Assembly: GCA_002706335.1 (NCBI GenBank)
Contig: PAKZ01000024.1
Location: forward strand, 1 to 64,000
DNA from: Ahrensia sp.
Lineage (GTDB): Bacteria; Pseudomonadota; Alphaproteobacteria; Rhizobiales; Rhizobiaceae
Length of the DNA: 64,000 bases
Direction: 5' to 3'
Position 1 is the first letter of the stretch. Every line of letters starts with the position of its first letter. The translations under genes were made by a program, and so were the position numbers. Under the pieces are notes generated by a model, which saw only the letters and a program-made list of their open reading frames with translations, had not been told where the DNA came from and ran no database searches. Shown in pieces: positions 42,539 to 52,372 of the stretch.

Positions 42539-45031
42539 ATGACGGACGCAACCAATCGAAAGTTGGACGTCAAAGACAACGAGTTTGGCGACATAGCGCG
42601 GGACGACCCGCTCTATGAACTGTCGCAGATCATCGGTTTTTCGCGACCGGCGGAACCTGAGCATCCGCGTCAGGCGCACGACGATACTGTCGATCTTGAG
42701 CAGGAATTGCTGCGCGAACTCGATAACTTCCCCGTATCCGGCAGAACAGCTGCGGAAGTCTCTGATTATCAAGGCTATTCAGAGCCGGAGCCGGTAGAGG
42801 CGGCGACTGCGCCGCAACCGTCGCGCTCTTCCGACCCGCTTGATTTCGACAGCGAGTTCGAACGGGACTTCGGCGGCGTGTTCAAGATGCCCGAACCCGC
42901 CATGTCCAAGCCGGCGGCTCCCGAGCCTGTTGTCGACACTTTCGAGATGGATCATTCCGACCTGATGGAGGCCGAACTCTCGCAGCCGGACTTCGAACCC
43001 CCTATGGAGCCGAAAGCGGTTTTCGCCGAAGCACCCCGCTTTGAACCCGAGCCGGAGCCTGCTCCGGAGCCGTCAGCCGATTCGCTTGAAGACGAACTTC
43101 TGGATCTATTGGGCAGCATTGGCGAGAAGGCCAAGGCGCCGTGGGCGGAAGAACCGGCCCCGGTCGAGCAAATAGTTGTGGATGAACCGGCGGCTGTCGA
43201 GCAACCGGATTTCGACGACTATGTCTCGGAAATGGATGTCGAGGACGCGCAGCCGGAGGCTGTCGCCGAAACGCCAACCGCCGCGCCGCAGCCGCTCTGG
43301 TTCGATGTGCCGGAGCCGGTCCGGGAACCGTTTTCCGAGGCGCGGTACGAAGCCGTCGATGAGCCGGCGGCCGAGAGCGAGCCGTCGCTCGAACTTGCAC
43401 CGGATGAGGACAGCGCGCTTCTCGACGCTTTTGAGAGCGAGTTGAGCGAGGGGCTCTCGATCTCGCTCGATGAGATGTCCCACGAAGATGTGGACGCGCA
43501 GGATGATGCCTCGGCAGACTTCTCGATCGAGGACGAACTCGATCTGGATCGCACCTACGAGACAGCCGCCGACGCTGACGAGGATGCGGCGGTCACAGAT
43601 ATCGAGATTGCGGCGAGCGAGATTGCTTCGGCCGCGCGCTCGACCATGCCGCCGGTCCTGGAAACGGCCGATCTGTCCGCAAGCGATATGGAGGCAATGC
43701 CGCCGCTCGATCTGCCACAGCAGGCGGAGGAATCGGTTCGATCGGAGCCGAACGATATCGAACGCGAACTCGACGCGGCGCTGACAGGATACGACCAGTA
43801 TGAAGACGATACCGCGCCGCGCTTCAGCGCTGCGGCCGCCGCCATACCGGCTGCCAACTACGATCTCGACGCGATCGAGAACGAACTCGCGCGCGACATG
43901 GACTATGTGGCTCATGACCTCGAGGCGCGCAACGCGGATGAAGACGAGTTCGATGGCTTCGATGACGAATTTGACGAGCCTGTCATCGCTCCGCAACCGG
44001 TCGATCACCAGCGTTCCGGCCGCGGCATGATGATCGCCGCCATTGTCGGCGGCATTGCCATTCTCGGAGCGTTTGGCGCTTTCGCCCTGATGGGCAGTGA
44101 TGTCGGCGACGATGGCGGCCCGGTTCTGGTCAAGGCGGATCCGGATCCGGTCAAGATCGTTCCGGAGGATCCGGGCGGCAGGGAAGTCCCGAACCAGGAC
44201 CGCGCTGTTTACGGCGAAGTCGACGGCAACGGCGAAACCGCACCGACCCAGGACACGCTGGTTTCGACGTCGGAAGAACCCATCGACCTGAATGGCGGCT
44301 CGACAGTGCTGCCGAGCGGAGTCACCGAGACCGCGAAGGTCGAAGACCGGCTGATGCCGGAAGCCGCTTCTTCCGACGGCATGAGTGCCGCGGGGGATGA
44401 CGGGCAGGCATTGCTGCCGCCGCGTCGCGTGCGCACCGTCATCGTGAAACCCGACGGTTCCTTCGTACCCACCCCTGCCGCTACCGCGACGGCGCAGCCG
44501 GAACCGGCACCGCAAACGGCCGAAGCTGCCGTGACGGAGCCGGAAGCTACCCGCCCGGCCGCGGCTGAAACGCAGGCGCCGGCTACACAAGGCGACGATG
44601 CGGAGGCTCTCCAGCAGATGGCGTCGGTGTCCGAGCCGGAAACGTCCGCCGCTTCCGAGCCGGCCCAGACCGCATCGCGCAACATACCGACCCCGGCCGC
44701 CATTCCGGAACGTCCGGTAAATCAGCCGGTTCAGGTCGCCTCGCAGCCGGCGCCGGCTCCCGCCACCCAGACCCAGCCGGCGGTTCCCGGCGGCTACATG
44801 GTGCAGATTTCGTCTCAGCCTTCCGCGGCGCTCGCGCAACAGTCGGCGACCGATCTGTCGCGGCGCTTCGGCAACCTCCTCGGCGGTCGCGCGATTTCGA
44901 TCCAGCAGGCCGAGATCGAGGGGCGCGGCACGTTCCACCGTGTTCGCGTCGCGGCATCCGGCCGCGACGATGCCGTTGCGCTCTGCGAGTCCCTGAAACG
45001 GGCCGGCGGCAGCTGCTTCGTCACCCGGTAA
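42539..45031 (+). CDS. SPOR domain-containing cell-envelope protein
   Basis: An 830-residue bitopic protein. Residues about 1-490 are a very acidic, Pro/Glu/Asp/Ala-rich cytoplasmic region with no fold, then one membrane helix GMMIAAIVGGIAILGAFGAF near 497. A second disordered periplasmic stretch follows, then the C-terminal SPOR domain (GGYMVQISSQPSAAL to GGSCFVTR, about residues 750-830), which binds denuded peptidoglycan at septa. Function is likely in cell division; the long acidic tail is unlike small SPOR proteins such as FtsN. It has a terminator and sits between argS and nagZ. Confidence 0.88.
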   Translation: MTDATNRKLDVKDNEFGDIARDDPLYELSQIIGFSRPAEPEHPRQAHDDTVDLEQELLRELDNFPVSGRTAAEVSDYQGYSEPEPVEAATAPQPSRSSDPLDFDSEFERDFGGVFKMPEPAMSKPAAPEPVVDTFEMDHSDLMEAELSQPDFEPPMEPKAVFAEAPRFEPEPEPAPEPSADSLEDELLDLLGSIGEKAKAPWAEEPAPVEQIVVDEPAAVEQPDFDDYVSEMDVEDAQPEAVAETPTAAPQPLWFDVPEPVREPFSEARYEAVDEPAAESEPSLELAPDEDSALLDAFESELSEGLSISLDEMSHEDVDAQDDASADFSIEDELDLDRTYETAADADEDAAVTDIEIAASEIASAARSTMPPVLETADLSASDMEAMPPLDLPQQAEESVRSEPNDIERELDAALTGYDQYEDDTAPRFSAAAAAIPAANYDLDAIENELARDMDYVAHDLEARNADEDEFDGFDDEFDEPVIAPQPVDHQRSGRGMMIAAIVGGIAILGAFGAFALMGSDVGDDGGPVLVKADPDPVKIVPEDPGGREVPNQDRAVYGEVDGNGETAPTQDTLVSTSEEPIDLNGGSTVLPSGVTETAKVEDRLMPEAASSDGMSAAGDDGQALLPPRRVRTVIVKPDGSFVPTPAATATAQPEPAPQTAEAAVTEPEATRPAAAETQAPATQGDDAEALQQMASVSEPETSAASEPAQTASRNIPTPAAIPERPVNQPVQVASQPAPAPATQTQPAVPGGYMVQISSQPSAALAQQSATDLSRRFGNLLGGRAISIQQAEIEGRGTFHRVRVAASGRDDAVALCESLKRAGGSCFVTR

Positions 45032-45050
45032 GATAAAGACCTTCTTGTCG

Positions 45051-45078
45051 AAGGGCGGTCCTCGGGCCGCCCTTTTTT
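45051..45078 (+). terminator. Rho-independent terminator after the SPOR gene
   Basis: AAGGGCGG (45051-45058) pairs with CCGCCCTT (45067-45074), followed by a T run to 45078. It lies 19 bases past the stop. Confidence 0.85.
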
Positions 45079-45107
45079 GTTTCGGCCGAAACAGCCTATG
45101 ATTCGGC

Positions 45108-46142
45108 ATGACCGAATCAAAAGCGATGATCGTCGGCTGCGCCGGCAAGATGCTCACTCAGGATGAAATCGCGTTCATCGAACGCGAGAACCCCTGGGGG
45201 CTGATCCTTTTCGCGCGCAATATCGGACTGGTCGAGGAAATCCGGATGCTCACCGCGCATTTCCGTTTGCTGACCGGGCGCGACGATGCACCGGTTTTCA
45301 TCGATCAGGAAGGCGGGCGGGTGCAGCGCATTCGCGAACCGATCGCGCAATCCTATCCGCCTGGCGCGGCCATCGGAAACCTCTACAGGCGCGATCCGGC
45401 GGCGGGGCTCAGGGCCGCCCGGCTCATGTCGCGCCTGCATGCCGCCGATCTTCGCCCGCTCGGCATCAATGCCGATTGCCTGCCGGTGCTCGACGTACCC
45501 GTCCAAGGCGCCCATGACGTGATCGGCGACAGGGCCTATGGCAACGACCCGGAAACCGTGACCTTGCTTGGCCGCGAGGCCGCCGAAGGGCTCCTCGAAG
45601 GCGGCGTTCTGCCCGTGATCAAGCATATCCCGGGCCATGGACGGGCTTTCTCCGACAGCCACAAGGCGCTGCCGGTTGTCGATACGCCTCTGGAGGAGCT
45701 GCGCCGCCACGACTTCCCGCCATTTGCGGCCCTTTCGGGCATGCCGATGGCGATGACGGCGCATGTCGTCTACACCGCGATCGACCCGAAACGTCCCGCG
45801 ACCACATCACATGTGGTCGTTCAGGACATCATTCGCGGCGAACTGGGCTTCGACGGCCTGTTGATGAGCGACGATGTCTCGATGAATGCACTTTCTGGGG
45901 ATTTCGCTGCGCGGACCGAAAGCATCTTTGGCGCGGGCCTCGATGTTGTCCTACATTGCAACGGTGTCATGGACGAGATGCTGGCCGTCGCCGCGAACAC
46001 GCCAATCCTTCGGGGCAGGGCGCTGGACCGGGCCGAGAAGGCGCTGAAGCGGCTCGACGACCATGACGGACGGCTCGACGATACGGCCCATGTCGCCGGT
46101 TTGCGGGACGAATTGAACGGATTTTTTACGGCTGTCGTCTGA
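45108..46142 (+). CDS. nagZ: Beta-N-acetylhexosaminidase NagZ
   Basis: A 344-residue family 3 glycosidase that removes N-acetylglucosamine from muropeptides during cell-wall recycling. The catalytic pattern KHIPGHGRAFSDSHKALP near residue 168 holds the acid His and Asp, and LLMSDDVSMNAL near 250 the nucleophile Asp. FIDQEGGRVQRI is also conserved. No signal peptide is present, which is right for a cytoplasmic NagZ. It lies between the SPOR gene and scpA. Confidence 0.95.
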   Translation: MTESKAMIVGCAGKMLTQDEIAFIERENPWGLILFARNIGLVEEIRMLTAHFRLLTGRDDAPVFIDQEGGRVQRIREPIAQSYPPGAAIGNLYRRDPAAGLRAARLMSRLHAADLRPLGINADCLPVLDVPVQGAHDVIGDRAYGNDPETVTLLGREAAEGLLEGGVLPVIKHIPGHGRAFSDSHKALPVVDTPLEELRRHDFPPFAALSGMPMAMTAHVVYTAIDPKRPATTSHVVVQDIIRGELGFDGLLMSDDVSMNALSGDFAARTESIFGAGLDVVLHCNGVMDEMLAVAANTPILRGRALDRAEKALKRLDDHDGRLDDTAHVAGLRDELNGFFTAVV

Positions 46143-46194
46143 ATAGGGCGGCATCCGAACGCGCCGAATACACGGCGCAGATGGAGCGGAGCCC

Positions 46195-47040
46195 TTGGGC
46201 GCGACGGAGCAGCAGGCAGGCGGAAAGGGCGGCGCGGCGAAACCCGCGCCGATGGAAGCCGTCTGGCAGGACAATGGGCCGGAGCGCACGACGTCCGAAC
46301 CGGAGCTGGTTGTCGATGTCGAAGGCTTCGAGGGGCCACTGGATCTGTTGCTGCATCTTGCGCGCAACCAGAAGGTCGACCTGACGCAGATCTCCGTCCT
46401 CGAGCTGGCGCGCCAATATCTCGTCTTCATCGAACGGGCGCGGGCGCTGCGGCTTGAGCTGGCCGCCGACTATCTGGTCATGGCGGCGTGGCTTGCCTTC
46501 CTGAAATCGAAGCTCCTGATCCCGGAGCCAAAGGTCGAGGGCGAGCAGACCGGCGAGGAGATGGCGGCGATCCTGCAATTCCGGCTGAAACGGCTGGAGG
46601 CAATGCGCGACGCGGCGGCGCGGCTGATCAACCGCAACCGGCTGGGGCGCGATGTTTTCGCGCGGGGCATGCCGGAGATGGTGATCGTCGACAAGAAGTC
46701 CGAATATCACGCCTCTCTTTACGATCTTCTCACGGCCTATGCCCAGCAGCGCCAACGCGTTGCGATCGACCATGTCGAAATCGCCAAACGCGCCGTCTGG
46801 TCGCTCACCGAGGCGCGCGAGCTTTTGCGCAAGCTTGTCGGGGATATGAGCGACTGGACAGCGCTCGACAGTTACATCGCGGCCTATGCGCCTACGCCGC
46901 AGTTGCGGCGCACGGCGATCGCGAGCGCTTTCGCGGCAAGTCTTGAACTGGTGCGCGAAAGGGTGGTCGAGATCCGCCAGGACGCGCCTTTTTCGACACT
47001 CTACATGCGGGATGTGCCCGTGGCAGGGACGGAGCAATGA
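46195..47040 (+). CDS. scpA: Segregation and condensation protein A (kleisin)
   Basis: A 281-residue kleisin that links SMC heads in chromosome condensation. It begins with a disordered tail, then VDVEGFEGPLDLLLHLARNQKVDL (near residues 38-61), the SMC-binding N-terminal helices and the C-terminal winged helix LRRTAIASAFAASLELV. The start at 46195 is a TTG with GGAG upstream, chosen because it reads smoothly into the family; an ATG at 46252 is an alternative start. It overlaps scpB by four bases (ATGA). Confidence 0.92.
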   Translation: MGATEQQAGGKGGAAKPAPMEAVWQDNGPERTTSEPELVVDVEGFEGPLDLLLHLARNQKVDLTQISVLELARQYLVFIERARALRLELAADYLVMAAWLAFLKSKLLIPEPKVEGEQTGEEMAAILQFRLKRLEAMRDAAARLINRNRLGRDVFARGMPEMVIVDKKSEYHASLYDLLTAYAQQRQRVAIDHVEIAKRAVWSLTEARELLRKLVGDMSDWTALDSYIAAYAPTPQLRRTAIASAFAASLELVRERVVEIRQDAPFSTLYMRDVPVAGTEQ

Positions 47041-47810
47041 CAGACACGATCGACGAAACCGGCGGCGCCGAAGCCCTGGGCGGCTATTTCGAGGACCGGC
47101 CCGACCCCGTCGGCGACACCTATGTCGACATCGCGGCGGACAATCCGGCCGCCCGGCTGATGGAAGCAGAGGCCATGCGCATGGCGGAAGCGCTGGTGTT
47201 CGCGTCGAGCGAACCTGTCAGCGAGAAGGCGCTCGCCGCTCGTCTGCCGGATGGGGTCGACGTGCGCGCGCTGATGGAGGAATTGCGGGACTTCTACGAC
47301 AAGCGCGGCGTCAATCTCGTGCGCATCGAGAATGCCTGGGCGTTCCGCACTGCCGGCGATCTCGGCTTCCTGATGCAGCGCGAAGAGGTGCAGCAGCGAA
47401 AGCTGTCGCGCGCCGCGCTCGAAGTGCTAGCGATCATCGCCTACCACCAGCCGATCACCCGCGCGGAGATGGAGGATATCCGCGGCGTCGAGACATCGAA
47501 GGGCACGATCGACGTATTGATGGAGACCGGCTGGGTGAAGATGCGCGGTCGGCGCAAGACGCCGGGGCGCCCCGTCACCTATGGCACGACCGCCGAATTT
47601 CTCGATCATTTCGGCCTGTCGGAGATCCGCGATCTTCCCGGTATGGAGGAATTGAAGGGGGCTGGGCTATTGTCCTCGCGCATGCCGGCCGGCTTCTCCA
47701 TGCCGCTTCCGTCCGTCGATCCCGACGAACTGACCGAGGAAGAAGAAGAGCTCACCGACATCGATTTGGAGGAACTCGGTCTGTTGACACCCAAGGGCGG
47801 CGATGATTGA
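47037..47810 (+). CDS. scpB: Segregation and condensation protein B
   Basis: A 257-residue protein with two winged helices: ALVFASSEPVSEKALAARLP and KLSRAALEVLAIIAYHQPI, with the TRAEMEDIRGVETSKGTID motif. The C-terminal acidic tail (EEEEELTDIDLEELG) is long. It overlaps scpA by four bases, implying translational coupling. Together with SMC (not in the window) they form the condensin complex. Confidence 0.94.
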   Translation: MTDTIDETGGAEALGGYFEDRPDPVGDTYVDIAADNPAARLMEAEAMRMAEALVFASSEPVSEKALAARLPDGVDVRALMEELRDFYDKRGVNLVRIENAWAFRTAGDLGFLMQREEVQQRKLSRAALEVLAIIAYHQPITRAEMEDIRGVETSKGTIDVLMETGWVKMRGRRKTPGRPVTYGTTAEFLDHFGLSEIRDLPGMEELKGAGLLSSRMPAGFSMPLPSVDPDELTEEEEELTDIDLEELGLLTPKGGDD

Positions 47811-47860
47811 GACGGATCGGGCGTTCGCCGTCCGATCCTTTTCACCCTCGATCGCACCCG

Positions 47861-48973
47861 ATGGTTCAAAATCCACAGAACTCCCATCAGCGCACGGGCG
47901 TTACCTTCGCGGCGGAACTGTCGTTCGAGGACATTCATCTTTATTACGGTGACGTCCACACGTTGAAAGGCATCTCGCTGAAGGCGAGTCCGGGAGAGAT
48001 CCTCTGCCTTCTCGGTCCATCCGGTTCCGGCAAGACATCGCTGTTGCGGCTTGCCGCTGGGCTTGAACACCAATCCTCCGGACGGGTTCTCACGAACGGC
48101 CGGGAGATCGCGAGCGACACCGTATTCACGCCGCCGGAAAGGCGCTCGGTCGGCCTTATGTTTCAGGATTTCGCGCTCTTCCCGCACATGACCATCCTCG
48201 ACAACGTCAAGTTCGGGCTCCGCAAGATGAGCGTTGCCGACACGAACCGCGAGGCACTGGCTGCCATCCGGCGCGTCGGCCTCGAACATCATCTCAATTC
48301 CTATCCGCACGTTCTGTCAGGCGGCGAACAGCAGCGGGTGGCGCTGGCGAGGGCGTTGGCGCCGCGGCCATCCGTCATACTGATGGATGAACCGTTCTCC
48401 GGCCTCGACACGCGTCTGAAGGACAGTGTCCGCGCGGAGACGCTGGCGATCCTGCGCGAAACGCGTGCGACGGCGATCGTGGTGACGCATGATGCAGAGG
48501 AAGCGATGCGGATGGGTGACAGGATCGCGCTTCTCGACAAGGGCGAAATCGTCCAGGCCGGCACCGCGCAGGAGATCTACCATGCGCCGCGCAACCTCTT
48601 CGTCGCGGGCTTCTTTGCCGAACTGAACCTGTTTTCCTCGGTGCGTCGAAACGGCCGAGCGGACACGCCGCTCGGATCCTTTGCCTGCGAACGGGGCGCG
48701 GAGGGCGAGCCGGTGACCGTTGCCGTGCGTACGGTCGGGGTCGATGTGCGCCCGCCCGATCGATCCGATATGGCGGCCGGGATACCAGGGCGCATCGTCA
48801 GCCGTCGCTTCCTCGGTGTCACCGAGAGCCTTGTTTTGGCCGTCCCCGGGGCCGACGAGGTGGTCAGGGCGCGTATTCGCGCGGACGAATTGCCACCCGG
48901 CATTAGGGATGTGACCATTTATGTGCGTCCGGGGGACATAATGCTGTTTGAAACTGAAAACGAAAACGCCTAA
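47861..48973 (+). CDS. ABC transporter ATP-binding protein (FbpC-like), orphan
   Basis: A 370-residue ATPase of the iron(III)/sulfate/molybdate importer class. Walker A is GPSGSGKTS, the signature [15 protein letters not shown], Walker [13 protein letters not shown], followed by the switch His. A TOBE-type C-terminal domain is visible from about residue 275 (FSSVRRNGR onward, ending VRPGDIMLF). No permease or binding-protein gene lies near, so it is orphan here between scpB and tatA. The start is ATG 47861; a TTG at 47807 overlapping the scpB stop is also possible and would couple it to scpB. Confidence 0.88.
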   Translation: MVQNPQNSHQRTGVTFAAELSFEDIHLYYGDVHTLKGISLKASPGEILCLLGPSGSGKTSLLRLAAGLEHQSSGRVLTNGREIASDTVFTPPERRSVGLMFQDFALFPHMTILDNVKFGLRKMSVADTNREALAAIRRVGLEHHLNSYPHVLSGGEQQRVALARALAPRPSVILMDEPFSGLDTRLKDSVRAETLAILRETRATAIVVTHDAEEAMRMGDRIALLDKGEIVQAGTAQEIYHAPRNLFVAGFFAELNLFSSVRRNGRADTPLGSFACERGAEGEPVTVAVRTVGVDVRPPDRSDMAAGIPGRIVSRRFLGVTESLVLAVPGADEVVRARIRADELPPGIRDVTIYVRPGDIMLFETENENA

Positions 48974-49011
48974 GTGTCAGGCAACAACAGAGGTTCGAGG
49001 AGTTCATTCTC

Positions 49012-49239
49012 ATGGGTGTGTTTGGATGGTGGCAGTGGCTCATCGTACTGGTAATCGTGTTGCTGCTTTTCGGTCGCGGCAAGATTCCAGAGCTGATGGG
49101 TGATGTTGCCAAGGGAATCAAAAATTTCCGCAGCGGTCTCTCCGACGATTCCGATGCGAAGGAAGACGGGGCGAAAACGGTCGAACACAAGCCCGAAGAG
49201 GCTGTCGACACCGCAGCCACCGCGAAGAAAAAAAGCTGA
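49012..49239 (+). CDS. tatA: Sec-independent translocase protein TatA
   Basis: A 75-residue protein with one N-terminal membrane helix ([16 protein letters not shown]) followed by the short hinge [18 protein letters not shown] and a charged amphipathic tail. This is the TatA/E form: [12 protein letters not shown] is diagnostic. It forms the size-variable translocation pore with TatBC. The tatA-tatB-tatC order is intact. Confidence 0.95.
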   Translation: MGVFGWWQWLIVLVIVLLLFGRGKIPELMGDVAKGIKNFRSGLSDDSDAKEDGAKTVEHKPEEAVDTAATAKKKS

Positions 49240-49307
49240 TCAGCCTTTAAGCGCCATGAGCCCGGCCGGTTCTGCCGGCTTCGCCGTGGTGCGGATGGAT
49301 TGCCGCC

Positions 49308-50090
49308 ATGTTGCCGGATTTCGGCTGGAGTGAACTGCTCGTCATAGCCATCGTGCTGATCGTCATCGTCGGCCCGAAGGATCTGCCGAAGATGCTTCGA
49401 ACTTTCGGCAAAACGACCAGTAGCCTGCGCAAGATGGCGGGGGACTTTCGGCGTCAGTTCGACGATGCGTTGAAAGAGGCGGAACTGGACGATGTACGTC
49501 AGATCGCCAACGATCTGAAAGGGCTCGACCCGCGTCGTCAGATCAAGGATACCCTCAGCCCGCTCGGCAAGGTCGGTCAGGACATCAGCGGAGAGTTGAA
49601 GAAGGCGGCCTCGGAGATAAAGAAGTCCGATAAGCCCGACAGCGGTAAGTCTGAAGCTGAGAAGAATAAGCCCGATACGACCAAGCCGGCGGTTTCCGCC
49701 GATAGCGCCAAGGCGATCGAGGCCGCTTCCGAATGGGCCGATGACCTGAAGCCGGCAGCCACAGCCAAGGTGACGGGAAAGCCAACCGCTAAGCCCAAGG
49801 CAGCGGCCAAGCCGGCCAACAAGTCGGCTTCAACGAGGAAAGCCGCGGCGGCAAAAGCTCCCGCCAAGACCGCTTCGACGAAAACCGCGGCGGCCAAGGC
49901 TTCTACCGCGAAGCCCAAGACCTCCACCGCGAAGCCGAAGACTGCGTCACCAAAGCCCAAGACTGCTGCCGCGAAAACAAGCTCTGCCAGTGCGTCCAAA
50001 TCACGGACACCGACCGGGCAAGCCAAGGCCGCCGCGAAGCCGAAGGCTGCGACCAAGACCACAAAGACAGCCGCTAAGGATCAATCGTGA
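49308..50090 (+). CDS. tatB: Sec-independent translocase protein TatB
   Basis: A 260-residue TatB. The N-terminal helix GWSELLVIAIVLIVIVGPKDLPKM is the TatB hallmark (E-x-x-x followed by GPKDLP), and the amphipathic segment FRRQFDDALKEAELDDVR follows. The C-terminal 120 residues are a low-complexity Ala/Lys/Thr/Pro tail with repeated KPKTA and KTA units. The tail is much longer than in E. coli TatB (171 residues) and is probably unstructured. It overlaps tatC by four bases. Confidence 0.94.
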   Translation: MLPDFGWSELLVIAIVLIVIVGPKDLPKMLRTFGKTTSSLRKMAGDFRRQFDDALKEAELDDVRQIANDLKGLDPRRQIKDTLSPLGKVGQDISGELKKAASEIKKSDKPDSGKSEAEKNKPDTTKPAVSADSAKAIEAASEWADDLKPAATAKVTGKPTAKPKAAAKPANKSASTRKAAAAKAPAKTASTKTAAAKASTAKPKTSTAKPKTASPKPKTAAAKTSSASASKSRTPTGQAKAAAKPKAATKTTKTAAKDQS

Positions 50091-50980
50091 GCAACCGCTC
50101 CAACGAAGAACAGGCGATGGAAGCATCGGCCGCGCCGCTGATGTCCCATCTCATCGAGTTACGCACTCGTCTGATGTGGAGCGTGGCTGCGTTTTTTGTA
50201 GCGTTCATCCTCTGCTACGCCTTCTCGGCTCAGATTTTCAATCTGCTCGTCGTGCCCTTCCAGTGGGCCGTCAAATGGCAAAATCTGCCGGAGGACCAGG
50301 TTCGGTTCATTTACACCGCGCCGCAGGAGTTCTTCTTTACGCGCATCAAGATCGCCGCTTTCGGCGGCATGATCCTGGCGTTCCCGATCATCGCTTCGCA
50401 GATCTACCGATTCATCGCTCCGGGCCTGTACTCGAACGAGAGGCAGGCTTTCCTGCCGTATTTGATCGCCACACCGGTCCTTTTCCTTCTCGGTTCGTGC
50501 CTCGTCTATTTCATGGTCATTCCGATGGCCATGTGGTTCTTCCTGTCCATGGAACAGACGGGCGGCGAGGGGATGGCATCGATCCAGCATCTGCCGAAGG
50601 TTTCCGAATATCTCAGTCTGATCATGACGCTGATCTTCGCGTTCGGGCTGGTGTTCCAGCTGCCCGTCGCGATCACGCTTCTCGCCCGCGCCGGATTGGT
50701 GACGACAGAGGGGCTGGCCGACAAGCGCAAATACGCCATCGTCTTCGCCTTCGTCGCCGCCGCAATCCTGACGCCGCCAGATCCGCTAACCCAGATTGGC
50801 CTCGCGGTGCCGACGATCCTTCTCTACGAGATATCGATCATCTCGGCCCGCTATGTCGAGAGACAGAAACGCGAAGCGCAAGCAGCCGCGGACGGCGATG
50901 ATAGCGGCGATGGCGAGGAAACGGCGGCGAGTGAAAGCGACGACGAGCAGGATTCGGACTCGGATTCCAAGTCGTCCTGA
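50087..50980 (+). CDS. tatC: Sec-independent translocase protein TatC
   Basis: A 297-residue six-helix membrane protein that recognises twin-arginine signals. It begins with a GTG overlapping the tatB stop. The conserved MSHLIELRTRLMWSV N-terminal motif is present, followed by FTRIKIAAFGGMILAFP and later FGLVFQLPVAITLLARAG and TPPDPLTQIGLAVP. The C-terminal 45 residues are acidic and Ser-rich (EETAASESDDEQDSDSDSKSS in two parts), a rhizobial-type extension. Confidence 0.96.
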   Translation: MSNRSNEEQAMEASAAPLMSHLIELRTRLMWSVAAFFVAFILCYAFSAQIFNLLVVPFQWAVKWQNLPEDQVRFIYTAPQEFFFTRIKIAAFGGMILAFPIIASQIYRFIAPGLYSNERQAFLPYLIATPVLFLLGSCLVYFMVIPMAMWFFLSMEQTGGEGMASIQHLPKVSEYLSLIMTLIFAFGLVFQLPVAITLLARAGLVTTEGLADKRKYAIVFAFVAAAILTPPDPLTQIGLAVPTILLYEISIISARYVERQKREAQAAADGDDSGDGEETAASESDDEQDSDSDSKSS

Positions 50981-51074
50981 GGGCGGCGCGGCGCGCGCTG
51001 CTCTTGACCGTTGCCGGCTTCTAGGCGACACCCCACCCGTTTTCCGAATTCCCTTTTCTCACAGGACGTGAGTC

Positions 51075-52352
51075 ATGCTCGATATCCGCTGGATCCGTGA
51101 CAATCCGCAGGCGCTGGACGAAGCGCTGAAAAAACGTGGCGCCGCCCCTGAAAGCGCCGCCCTGATCGAACTGGACGAGATGCGCCGGGCGCATATCACC
51201 AGGCTCCAGGAAGCGCAGCAACGCCGCAACGCCGCCTCCAAGGAGATCGGCGCCGCGATGGCGGCCAAGGACACCGACAAGGCCGACGCGCTGAAGGCGG
51301 AAGTCGCCGAAATCAAGTCCTTCATCCAGTCGGGTGAGGAAACCGAGCGCGAGTTGACAGCGAAGCTCAATGATGCGCTCTCTCGCATTCCGAATGTGCC
51401 GCTGGACGATGTTCCTGTCGGCGCGGACGAGAACGACAATGTTGAAATCCGCCTGAGCGGACAGAAGCCGGATTTCGACTTCACGCCGAAAGAGCATTTC
51501 GAACTCGGCGAAGCGCTCGGCCAGATGGATTTCGAAACGGCGGCCAAGTTGTCTGGCTCGCGCTTCACTGTCGTCCAGGGCGGTATCGCGCGGCTGGAGC
51601 GCGCGCTCGGCCAGTTCATGCTGGATATGCACACGCAGGAGCATGGCTACACCGAAGTCAACGTTCCGCTGCTGGTGCGCGACGATGCGATGTATGGCAC
51701 CGGTCAGTTGCCGAAGTTTTCCGAAGACCTGTTCCAGACCCGGGAAGGTTTTTGGCTGATCCCAACCGCCGAGGTGTCGCTCACCAACCTCGTGCGCGAG
51801 GAAATCGTCGACGCCGCGACGCTGCCGCGCCGCTACACGGCCCTGACTCCCTGTTTCCGCTCGGAGGCTGGCTCTGCAGGGCGGGATACGCGCGGCTATT
51901 TGCGCCAACACCAGTTCTATAAGGTCGAGCTCGTTTCGATCACCGCTGCCGACACGTCGATCGATGAGCATGAACGCATGACGAAATGCGCCGAGACGAT
52001 CCTCGAAAAGCTCGGCCTGCATTTCCGCACCGTTGTTCTGTGCTCGGGCGACATGGGCTTCGGCGCGCGCAAGACCTATGACATCGAGGTCTGGCTTCCC
52101 GGACAGGACGCTTATCGCGAAATCTCGTCCTGTTCGGTCTGCGGCGACTTCCAGGCGCGGCGCATGAATGCGCGCTATCGCGCCGAGGGCGAGAAGGACA
52201 CGCGCTTTGTCCACACGCTGAACGGCTCCGGCGTAGCTGTCGGCCGTGCCCTCATTGCCGTCATGGAGAACTACCAGAATGCGGATGGTTCGATTCGCGT
52301 GCCGGACGCACTAAAGCCCTACATGGGCGGGCTTGAGGTCATCGGCGTCTGA
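51075..52352 (+). CDS. serS: Seryl-tRNA synthetase
   Basis: A 425-residue class II synthetase. The N-terminal coiled-coil tRNA-binding arm (about 25-110) is seen in [19 protein letters not shown]. Class II motif 2 is [20 protein letters not shown] and motif 3 is [19 protein letters not shown] near residue 385. AGGA precedes the ATG. It follows tatC on the same strand with 94 bases between. Confidence 0.97.
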   Translation: MLDIRWIRDNPQALDEALKKRGAAPESAALIELDEMRRAHITRLQEAQQRRNAASKEIGAAMAAKDTDKADALKAEVAEIKSFIQSGEETERELTAKLNDALSRIPNVPLDDVPVGADENDNVEIRLSGQKPDFDFTPKEHFELGEALGQMDFETAAKLSGSRFTVVQGGIARLERALGQFMLDMHTQEHGYTEVNVPLLVRDDAMYGTGQLPKFSEDLFQTREGFWLIPTAEVSLTNLVREEIVDAATLPRRYTALTPCFRSEAGSAGRDTRGYLRQHQFYKVELVSITAADTSIDEHERMTKCAETILEKLGLHFRTVVLCSGDMGFGARKTYDIEVWLPGQDAYREISSCSVCGDFQARRMNARYRAEGEKDTRFVHTLNGSGVAVGRALIAVMENYQNADGSIRVPDALKPYMGGLEVIGV

Positions 52353-52372
52353 ACCAGCATGAAGGGAATACG

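Noticed and set aside
43106-45157. 683-codon open frame on the minus strand opposite the SPOR protein gene
   Set aside because: An Arg-rich antisense translation of acidic sequence, with no motif, ribosome binding site or sensible start.
49740-50070. Repetitive stretch resembling a repeat array
   Set aside because: It is the Ala/Lys codon repeat of the TatB tail in a continuous reading frame, not a CRISPR or tandem DNA repeat.
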